DNA of 37,231 nucleotides from JAYZAP01 sp964645285 (GTDB taxonomy: Bacteria > Pseudomonadota > Alphaproteobacteria > JAAXGF01): positions 1-37,231 of the forward strand of contig CAZYDR010000027.1 of the NCBI GenBank assembly GCA_964645285.1. The letters are read 5' to 3'. How positions within the stretch are numbered: the first letter of the stretch is position 1; each line of letters begins with the position of its first letter. Positions 23,689-30,577 of this stretch are shown here, in pieces. The notes under the pieces are model-generated. The model saw only the letters and a list, made by a program, of their open reading frames with translations. It was not told where the DNA came from and searched no databases. The translations under genes were made by a program, and so were the position numbers.

Positions 23689-24626
23689 ATGAGTGAATTG
23701 GTCCATGTGGACAGGCGTGGCCGTGTCCTTGAAATCACCCTCGACCGACCCCCGGTCAATGCCATNNNNNNNNNNGGAGTCGGTGCAGGCGTTGGAGGAG
23801 CTGGAGGCGTTGGTCCAACTGGATTCTTGCAAGTGCAATGGTAGTGGCACTGGCCACCAGAGCAATCGGTGAGATCACCAATGAAATCAGCCTCGCCTTG
23901 CACGCGGCGCTTCAGACCCTGCAGAACGACGACGATCTGCGGGTTGGAATCATCACCGGTACCGGCGAAAAGATATTTTCCGCCGGTTGGGATCTCAAGA
24001 AAGTGGCCAAGGCCACCGACACCTCCGAGGTCGTCGCAGACTCCCTCGAAACCCCCGGTGGGTTCGCCGGAATCTGCGAATATTGGGAGTTGAAAAAGCC
24101 TCTAATCGCGGCGGTCAACGGCCATGCAGTCGGCGGCGGCCTGGAGATCGCGATTGCCTGCGACATCATTCTCGCGGCCGATCACGCCGAGTTCTTTCTC
24201 CCGGAAATGCAGCGCGGCTTCCTGCCCGACGCCGGCGCCGTGCAGCATCTCGGCCGGCTGATCTCGGTCAAGGTCGCGGTCGAGATGATGCTGACCGGAC
24301 GCCATATGTCGGCCCAGGAGGCCCAGAGGTGGGGACTGGTACATGATGTGTTGCCGGCCGCCGACCTGATGGATCGCGCCCGGCAAATGGCGTATCAGAT
24401 TGCCACCGGCGCACCGCTCACCCTGCAGGCTCTGAAGGAGGCCCTCTACCCCATGCTGTCCGTGCCTCTGCCCGAGGCCTTTGCCATGAGCCGCCGGGCC
24501 ATCACCACCAAGACACCGGGCTCCGGACCCTTCCCGATCTACGAACGCATGTTGGCATCGGACGATTTCCTGGAGGGCGCCCGTGCCTTCGCCGACAAGC
24601 GCGAGCCGGACTTCAAGGGTAGCTGA
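23689..24626 (+). pseudogene. Enoyl-CoA hydratase/isomerase (CaiD-like crotonase), interrupted by gap and insert
   Basis: The start is clear: AAGGAG, then ATG 23689 and MSELVHVDRRGRVLEITLDR, PPVNAI. The crotonase resumes as TNEISLALHAALQTLQNDDD and RVGIITGTGEKIFSAGWDLK, then AVNGHAVGGGLEIAIACDII, HAEFFLPEMQRGFLPDAGAV and a complete C-terminus. Both oxyanion-hole segments and the two acidic residues are present. Removing 23766-23875 (ten N plus about 100 foreign bases) would join PPVNAI directly to TNEIS, so the break is probably an assembly artefact rather than a mutation. The PDAG and MMLTGRHMS segments resemble carnitinyl-CoA dehydratase. The true substrate is an unknown acyl-CoA. Confidence 0.75.
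23766..23875. other. Assembly gap (10 N) plus about 100 bases of unrelated low-complexity sequence
   Basis: Ten N at 23766-23775 are followed by a G-rich, near-repetitive stretch that in one frame reads GVGAGVGGAGGVGPTGF, then by a TAG-containing segment, before crotonase coding resumes at about 23875. The flanks GCCAT and CACCAATGAA fit together if the segment is removed. The inserted sequence is not recognisably part of this gene family. Confidence 0.75.
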
Positions 24627-24661
24627 CGCGGCATATGTGTGTTGTGGACTGGAGCGGCGCG

Positions 24662-25588
24662 TCAGCTATAGCTCTTCAAATACGCGCCGACTTCGTTGAG
24701 CGAGGCGAGGCCCTCGGGCACATAGTGGCACCAGTATTCGGTGCAGTGGATCAGGCCCAGCAGGGTCTTGAAGCGGGCATCGACACCGGCCTCCCGCGCC
24801 GCCTCGACAACCCGCCTGCCGTCGTCATGGAGCACTTCCCGTTCGCCGGCGTGGATCAGGAATGGCGGCAAGCCGGTGAAATCGCCGAACACTGGTGAGA
24901 CGTAGGGGGCGGTCAGGGGTGTTCCGTCGGTGATATAGAGGCTGGCGATCCAGGGTAGCATGGCCGGGTCCAGGTGAGCGCGCTCGGTCATGGACGGGCT
25001 GGCGCCGGTGAAATAGGTGGCTGGCGCAAAGGCGGCAGCGGCCCCGGGCAGGCGCCGGCCCTCGTCGCGCAAACGCAGCATCAGCGCCATGGTCAGGTTG
25101 CCGCCGGCGGAATCGCCGGCCAGGAAGACGTCGCGGGGCGAGCCTTCGCCGGCCGGTCCGTGGGTGAGCATCCAGGTCCATGCGGCGACGCAATCATCTA
25201 GCCCGGCCGGATAGGGATGCTCCGGCGCCAGGCGATAGTCGATGGCCAGCACCGCCATGCCCGTGGCGTGGTACAGTACCTCGACCTGATGGCGATAGCC
25301 GTCCAGGGTACCGACGATGAAGGCGCCGCCGTGGATGAACATGAGCCGCAAATCCGAATCGGTGCCCTCGGCCACCACCCATTCCGACGACACGCCGCCG
25401 GCCGACACGGCCTCGACCGCAGTGGTCGCAGCGACGACCGGGGCCACGCCATCAACCACCAAGCAGTCGTCGGTCTGGCGGCGATAGGCGGCGATGGTCT
25501 CGTCTAGGCCGGCGTCAGAGTCGATGCCTGGATGCTCGTAGGTCGCAAGCATCTTGTGAAATTCCGGCGACAGTAGGGGGCTAGCCAT
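24662..25588 (-). CDS. Alpha/beta hydrolase, hormone-sensitive-lipase (GDXG) family
   Basis: The 308-residue esterase has the oxyanion motif LMFIHGGAF near residue 85 (HGGG is usual), the nucleophile elbow FLAGDSAGGNL with Ser160, the acid in REVLHDDGRR and the His in LLGLIHCTEY, plus YRLAPEHPYPAGLDD, the typical segment before the nucleophile. It would hydrolyse short acyl esters in the cytosol. No signal peptide is visible. The ATG at 25588 overlaps the TAG of the upstream amidohydrolase gene by eight bases (ATGGCTAG), so the two are translated together. It converges with the crotonase gene with 35 bp between them. Confidence 0.87.
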   Translation of the reverse strand: MASPLLSPEFHKMLATYEHPGIDSDAGLDETIAAYRRQTDDCLVVDGVAPVVAATTAVEAVSAGGVSSEWVVAEGTDSDLRLMFIHGGAFIVGTLDGYRHQVEVLYHATGMAVLAIDYRLAPEHPYPAGLDDCVAAWTWMLTHGPAGEGSPRDVFLAGDSAGGNLTMALMLRLRDEGRRLPGAAAAFAPATYFTGASPSMTERAHLDPAMLPWIASLYITDGTPLTAPYVSPVFGDFTGLPPFLIHAGEREVLHDDGRRVVEAAREAGVDARFKTLLGLIHCTEYWCHYVPEGLASLNEVGAYLKSYS

Positions 25589-27215
25589 CGAAACTCTCGG
25601 ACTGATGCACGTCGGCGCCTTCCAACATGGTCAGCAGGACGTTCGTGCCGCCCAGTTCGAAGGCGTCTATGTTGAAAATATCGCGATCGACGATGATCAG
25701 GTCGGCGAACTTGCCCTGAGTCAGGGAACCGGTGACGTCGCCGCGCCACGCCCCTGCCGCCGCGTTGTTGGTGTAGCCCTGGACCACGGTTTCCACGTCG
25801 ATACGTTCCTCGGGGAAGAAGGCCGGGGCATCGGGACCGTCTTCCGGGGTCTGACGGGTCACCGCGACCTGCATGATTTCGAACGGATTAAGAGTCGTGA
25901 CGAACCAGTCACTGGAAATCGCATAGGGCGCGCCGGTGTCGATGACCGACTTGAGGGCGTAGATATAGCGCATGCGCTCGGGCCCCATGAGGGGTGTCGC
26001 CACCTCGTGGTCCGGGTCCTCGGGCTGGGCCCAGAACGGCTGCCAATTGGCGATGGCGCCAAGCTCGCGGAAGCGCGGAATGTCATCCGGATGGATACTC
26101 TGAATATGGGCCAATTGATGGAACGCCGGCCACGGGCCGTTGGCCGCGCGCGCCGCTTCGATGCCGTCGAGCGCCACCCGCACGGCCCGGTCGCCGATGG
26201 TGTGCTGATGCAACTGGAACCGCGCCGCATCGAAGGCGACGAGCAATTGCTCAAGGTGATCGACATCGAACATGATCGGCGCGTTGCCGCCAGTGACGTA
26301 GTCGTCGAGCATGGCGGCGGTACCGTTTTCCATGACCCCGTCGATAAAGAACTTGGCCGAATGGAGATAGACCTTGTCGCTGCGAAAGCGCTGGCGCAGG
26401 TCGCACAGGCGCTCCACGGCGGCAGCCACGTCGGATTCATGAGGGAATACCTTGCAGGTCGAGGCGACCCGCAGGTTGAGCTCACCGGCATTGTCGAGGT
26501 CCGTATAGACCCGAAGGTGGCGCTCGTCGACCATGGCGTCGAGCACCCCGGTCAGGCCGTGGCGGTTGGCGTGGGCCGCGGCCCAGCGGACACCCGCGCG
26601 GTAGTCGTCTTCGCTCGGCCTGGGCGTCATGCCAAGGGCCCACCAGATGGCATCCTCGTGGAGAAATCCGTTGGGCTCACCGCCCTCTTGCCGAACGATG
26701 GTACCGTTGGCCGGGTCGGGGGTTTCGGCGGTGATGTTCAACTCGCGCAGGCCGAGAGAATTCATCGCCGCGTTATGACCGTCGTTGGCCATGATGAAGA
26801 GCGGCCGGTCGGGCACCGCTTGGTCGAGCATCTCACGGGTGAGGTTCGATGCGTTGAAGTGGCTAGCGGAGAAACACAGCCCCCGCACCCAGTAGTCATC
26901 CGCGGTCTTTGCCGCCTGCTCGCGAAGTTTGTCCTGGAGCGCGTCCAGGGTGTGAGCCCCGGTGAGATCGACACCAGTGGCGAAGCCGATGCCGGAATCC
27001 TGAAGATGAATATGGGTGTCCTGAAAGCCCGGCAGAACCAGGCGGCCGCCAGCGTCGATGGCCCGGGTAGCGCCGTTGGCGAGGTCCCGGATGCTATCGG
27101 TGTCGCCCAGGGCGACGATGCGGCCGTTCTTGACGGCCAAGGCCTTGGCGCCCGGATGGGCAGCGTCCATGGTGCGGACGTTGGCATTGATGACGATGGT
27201 ATCGGCGGCGGACAT
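25581..27215 (-). CDS. Amidohydrolase family 3 protein (YtcJ-like)
   Basis: The 544-residue protein has the amidohydrolase layout: a beta-sandwich start TIVINANVRTMDAAHPGAKA, the first metal motif VLPGFQDTHIHL (His68, His70), KFFIDGVMENGTA, LHQHTIGDRAVRVALDG, HIQSIHPDDI, and the late aspartate in YAISSDWFVTTLNPFE, ending with GKFADLIIVDRDIFNID. Metal-dependent members hydrolyse amide or ester bonds in small molecules; YtcJ-type specificity is mostly unknown. GGAGAA precedes the ATG. The overlap with the esterase gene suggests a two-step breakdown of an amide or ester substrate. This is inference from context. Confidence 0.88.
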   Translation of the reverse strand: MSAADTIVINANVRTMDAAHPGAKALAVKNGRIVALGDTDSIRDLANGATRAIDAGGRLVLPGFQDTHIHLQDSGIGFATGVDLTGAHTLDALQDKLREQAAKTADDYWVRGLCFSASHFNASNLTREMLDQAVPDRPLFIMANDGHNAAMNSLGLRELNITAETPDPANGTIVRQEGGEPNGFLHEDAIWWALGMTPRPSEDDYRAGVRWAAAHANRHGLTGVLDAMVDERHLRVYTDLDNAGELNLRVASTCKVFPHESDVAAAVERLCDLRQRFRSDKVYLHSAKFFIDGVMENGTAAMLDDYVTGGNAPIMFDVDHLEQLLVAFDAARFQLHQHTIGDRAVRVALDGIEAARAANGPWPAFHQLAHIQSIHPDDIPRFRELGAIANWQPFWAQPEDPDHEVATPLMGPERMRYIYALKSVIDTGAPYAISSDWFVTTLNPFEIMQVAVTRQTPEDGPDAPAFFPEERIDVETVVQGYTNNAAAGAWRGDVTGSLTQGKFADLIIVDRDIFNIDAFELGGTNVLLTMLEGADVHQSESFDG

Positions 27216-27319
27216 TGAACATTCTCCGGTGATGGCGTCAAGCGGCGGCGGGCGCCGTAGTCGACGTTATATCACCGCGACGAGGGATAAAGCCAAGGCG
27301 GTGCGACGCCGGCTTCACC

Positions 27320-27374
27320 CTTCGACGGGCTCAGGGTGAGGCGTGACAACCACCTCACCCTGACCTTGTCGAAG
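27320..27374. repeat. Palindromic REP-like repeat (hairpin)
   Basis: Two 22-base arms, 27320-27341 and 27353-27374, are inverted copies with 19 of 22 positions complementary around an 11-base loop. The core is GGCTCAGGGTGAGG. The RNA would fold into a strong hairpin between the 3' end of the chemotaxis-receptor gene and the start of the amidohydrolase gene, both on the minus strand. A single arm recurs at 9188-9209. Confidence 0.8.
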
Positions 27375-27414
27375 CATCAAGGGGGCTGGGCCGCAGCCGT
27401 CGGCCACAACCCTC

Positions 27415-28948
27415 CTAAGCTGCTCGTACGCTGGCAAGGAAATCATCGACTTCCTTGCGTAGCATCTCGGCCTGCCCTGCGAGGTCGCCCGTCGCCTTCA
27501 GAACCTGGCTTGCCGCGGCGCCGGTCTCCGAAGTCGCCTGATTGACTCCGACGACGCTGGTCGATACCTCCTGGGTGCCGATGGCAGCCTGCTGGCTGTT
27601 GTTCGAAATCTCGGCGGTCGCCGCGCCCTGCTCCTCAATGGCCGAGGCGATGGCGGTGGAGACCTCGTCCATCTCCCCGATCTTCTTGTCGATGCTGCCG
27701 ATTGCCGCCACCGATTCCTCGGTCGACGACTGGATAGCGGTGATCTGGACCGCGATGTCCTCGGTCGCCTTGGCGGTTTGCGTCGCCAGGCTCTTGACCT
27801 CGGAAGCCACCGCCGCGAAGCCCTTGCCGGCGTCACCGGCGCGGGCCGCCTCGATGGTGGCGTTAAGCGCCAGCAGATTGGTCTGACTGGCGATATCGCT
27901 GATCAGATCGACGACCTCGCCGATCTTCTCGGCGCTTTCGGCCAGACCCTGGACCGATGCGTTGGTCGACTGCGCCTCGTCCACCGCCTCCTTGGCCATT
28001 TGGGCCGAGTGCGCCACCTGGCGGGCGATCTCGTTGACCGAGGACGACATCTCTTCGGCCGCCGCCGAGACGGTCTGCACGTTGCTCGAAGCCTTGCTCG
28101 GAGGCGGCCGCCGCCGCCTGACTGTGACGGCTAGCCTCCGCCGCCGTCGTGACCATGGATTCGGTGGTCGATTGCATCTCGGTCGCGGCGCCGGCGACGG
28201 TCTCGACGATACCCTTGACGCTGCTCTCGAAGTTGTCAGCCATGCCGTTCATGGCCTGTTGTTTCTCTTCCCGGGCGACTCGCTCCATATCCTCTTGCTC
28301 GACACGCATCCGCTCCATCTCAACGGCATTCTCCTTGAACACCTGGACGGCCCGGGCCATATCGCCGATTTCGTCCTTGCGCTAGGTGTCGGGGACCTCG
28401 ACGGCGGCGTTGCCGGAGGCTAGCTCCGCCATTGCGTCCCTGAGCTGTACGAGCGCGGCAACGAGTCGATAGCGGGTGAACCAGAAGACCAAGCCGACGA
28501 GGAAGGTCAGGGCAACGGCGACCGTCGCGGTCACACCTTTGAGGAAGCTTTCCGCCGAGGTGGTCGCGGTGAACACCGCGTCAGCGCTGTTTTCGCGGGA
28601 TTTAGCCAATTCGTCATTGAGGGTTGCGATGGCTTGGAGCGCCGCAAATGCCAGCGCTGCTTTGGCCTCGGCCTTAGCGATACGCTTATGGTCCTGACGA
28701 AGAACATAATTCTTGAACTGGTGAATCATGCCGCCATAGCCGATGGCGCTATAGAGGTCGTTGACGTACGCGGCCTTCTTCGCCGGCCCACCTTCAAAAC
28801 GGGCCCAGGCATCGGCAACGCCGTCGACCTTGCCGATTGTCAGCATCGAGCTTCCGACGACTGACACGGCCAGTACAGCGAGAAGAATGCTGATCGTCAG
28901 GCCAAGTGCCTTGATACTGAGGTTGAACGAGAAACGGGCTGTGCTCAT
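27415..28948 (-). pseudogene. Methyl-accepting chemotaxis protein, in-frame stop and frameshift
   Basis: The receptor starts at ATG 28946-28948 behind AGGAGG. It has one membrane helix (LGLTISILLAVLAVSVVG, about residues 15-35), an external part with YGGMIHQFKNYVLRQDHKR, a second helix (TATVAVALTFLVGLVFWF), and a HAMP region. TAG at 28382-28384 stops it after AAVEVPDT, yet the same frame continues RKDEIGDMARAVQVFKENA and DNFESSVKGIVETVAGAATE. At about 28092 one extra base shifts the frame, and the signalling domain follows: SSNVQTVSAAAEEMSSSVNE, IASQTNLLALNATIEAARAG, DAGKGFAAVASEVKSLA. The external domain looks shorter than in similar receptors, so an internal deletion is possible. It cannot make a full receptor as written. 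Confidence 0.82.
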
Positions 28949-29066
28949 GGTGTTTCCTCCGAGGATGTAGCGCACGTACGGATATGGTGAAATGTTACGT
29001 AGTCGTGGATCTGACCAGCCAAACCCAGGCACAGAATAGATCTAGAATTATTAATAAAACCTTGTT

Positions 29067-29081
29067 GTAACAACGTGTTAC
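29067..29081. promoter_or_regulatory. Inverted repeat GTAACA-ACG-TGTTAC, candidate operator
   Basis: A perfect six-base dyad with a three-base centre lies in the AT-rich middle of the divergent intergenic region, beside the tandem AATGAAACAT repeat. Its compact symmetry fits a dimeric regulator site. No regulator gene is adjacent, so the protein is unknown. Confidence 0.35.
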
Positions 29082-29083
29082 GA

Positions 29084-29104
29084 AATGAAACATCAATGAA
29101 ACAT
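29084..29104. repeat. Tandem AATGAAACAT direct repeat (period 11)
   Basis: AATGAAACAT occurs at 29084-29093 and again at 29095-29104, one helical turn apart, immediately after the inverted repeat. Two same-face sites at this spacing could bind a regulator cooperatively, or may be chance in AT-rich DNA. Confidence 0.4.
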
Positions 29105-29336
29105 AGTCTCGCCGCGAGACCTTTCACCGACGCTGTCGTGGCGACGTGCTTCCACGAAATCCGACCGTGATCCGGACATGACCCTCGAAACCTGATCCGG
29201 GAGGGCTTTAGAAATTTTCCAGTGTTGGTATGGATTGGAAGAGCTGCGGGCTGGTGGAGCGGAGTTGTGCCGTGTTATCAAAACGTGATCCCGACGGGGA
29301 CTCTCACGCACTATTTTTGGATGAGCCGGAACGACC

Positions 29337-30083
29337 ATGACCACTTACCCTGATCCTACGAAATCGGTTGCCGAAGTGTGGTATGCCGTCGAACCCTATG
29401 AAGACGGCATCCTACGGTTCAGAGAGTTGAATATCGATTCCTATGCGGTCGGCGATATGTGGCTGGTCCGTGGCAGCGAGCGCGACCTAGTCGTCGATAC
29501 GGGCAGCGGAATCGTTACGCCAGCTCCGCTGATCGAGGCCGTCGCCGGCAAGCCGGTTACGGCGGTGACACTCAACGCCTCCTACGATCATGCCGGTGGC
29601 TGGCACAGCTTCTCCGACCGAACCTGCCACACCCTGGACGCCGCCGATCTGGAACATCCGGACGCCGAAAACGCCGCCGTCAATGACTATCTCAATGACG
29701 AAACCTTGTGGTCCCTGCCCTGGACTGGCTACCAGGTTCTCGACTATACAATGACGGCGGCGACACCGACCCGGCTGATCGATGACGGCGATTGGTTCGA
29801 TCTCGGAGACCGCCACTTGGAAGCTCTTCATGTGCCGGGGCGGTCATCGGGTGGTCTGGCCATTTGGGAAGCCGCAACGGGCAGCCTATTCACCAGTGAC
29901 ATGTTATATGACGGCGATCACGGCTTGGCCTGGCCACCGGACGATCCGGCAAGCTATTGCGCCAGCCTCCGACGCATGCGGCAGTTGCCGGTGAAACGAG
30001 TCTATGCTGGCCACTACGGAACCATGGATCGCCAACGCATGATCGAGGTGATCGACGAGCAATGCGCTGACCTGGAGCAGTGA
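29337..30083 (+). CDS. MBL-fold (metallo-beta-lactamase-like) protein with degenerate metal site
   Basis: The 248-residue protein has the fold's hallmarks: DMWLVRGSERDLVVDTGSG, the loop LNASYDHAGGWHSF where active enzymes have T-H-x-H-x-D-H, ALHVPGRSSGGLAIW where TPGHSPG is usual, LFTSDMLYDG and VYAGHYG. Of the metal ligands, Asp84, His85, Asp188 and His226 remain, but the first two histidines are Asn80 and Ser82 and the third-loop histidine is Arg169. Zinc site 1 is thus missing, and a single-metal or non-enzymatic role is likely. The TGA at 30081-30083 shares a base with the ATG of the next gene, so the two proteins are co-translated and may work together. Confidence 0.85.
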   Translation: MTTYPDPTKSVAEVWYAVEPYEDGILRFRELNIDSYAVGDMWLVRGSERDLVVDTGSGIVTPAPLIEAVAGKPVTAVTLNASYDHAGGWHSFSDRTCHTLDAADLEHPDAENAAVNDYLNDETLWSLPWTGYQVLDYTMTAATPTRLIDDGDWFDLGDRHLEALHVPGRSSGGLAIWEAATGSLFTSDMLYDGDHGLAWPPDDPASYCASLRRMRQLPVKRVYAGHYGTMDRQRMIEVIDEQCADLEQ

Positions 30084-30577
30084 TGACGACGGACAATTCA
30101 GACTACCTCAAGACGCTCCTCGACTACTACGAGGCGGAGGTCATGGGCGAGGCCTATTTCCGAGGCCTGGCCGATCACATCGGTGGCCCGGGGGTCCGTG
30201 ACAAGCTCGTGCTGTTGGCGGATGTCGAACGCCATGCCGCCGCGGCGACCCGGCCGGTGGTCGACAGACACGGCCTGAAGCCCAGGAGCGAAGACGAACT
30301 GTTCGAAATCGGCAAGAGCCATGTCACGCACCACCAGGATTATAGTTGGATGGCGTTCGTGGACTATATGCTGGACCGCTATCTGGCCTATGTGGATGAG
30401 TTCGAGACCCTAGAACGCATGGCGCCGGCGGAAGATCGTCCCGCCCTCGAATTCCTCACCCGCCACGAGGTCGAGGTGATCGATTTTGCCAACAAGGAAA
30501 AGGCCGGCAATCCCGACAGCCTGGCGCCGCTCCACCAATATCTCGCTCACGACGCCTTTACTTCCGGGAGTTCGTGA
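30083..30577 (+). CDS. Ferritin-like helical protein of unknown function
   Basis: The 164-residue protein is predicted almost entirely helical, with acidic/histidine pairs that suggest a ferritin-like four-helix bundle: YYEAEVMGEAYFRGLADHIG, VLLADVERHAAAATRPVVDR (E-x-x-H), DYMLDRYLAYVDEFETLERM and LEFLTRHEVEVIDFANKE. These could form a carboxylate-bridged di-iron centre, but the spacing is not the classic one and I do not recognise a named family. No signal peptide is visible. Its ATG overlaps the stop of the MBL-fold gene by one base. Its 3' end overlaps the end of the convergent trimethylamine-dehydrogenase-like gene by 31 bases. Confidence 0.7.
   Translation: MTTDNSDYLKTLLDYYEAEVMGEAYFRGLADHIGGPGVRDKLVLLADVERHAAAATRPVVDRHGLKPRSEDELFEIGKSHVTHHQDYSWMAFVDYMLDRYLAYVDEFETLERMAPAEDRPALEFLTRHEVEVIDFANKEKAGNPDSLAPLHQYLAHDAFTSGSS

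Larger units (their letters stand above)
28949..29336. other. 388-bp AT-richer divergent intergenic region
   Basis: The largest gap without a gene lies between the divergent chemotaxis-receptor and MBL-fold genes. It holds the receptor's ribosome binding site, an AT-rich stretch (ATTATTAATAAAA near 29047-29059), the inverted repeat at 29067-29081 and the tandem repeat at 29084-29104. No coding segment with family resemblance is seen. It probably contains the promoters of both genes. Confidence 0.5.

Noticed and set aside
25605..27218. A 537-codon plus-strand open frame opposite the YtcJ-like amidohydrolase
   Set aside because: It is the antisense of a gene with clear metal motifs. Long antisense frames are expected in GC-rich DNA and its translation resembles no family.
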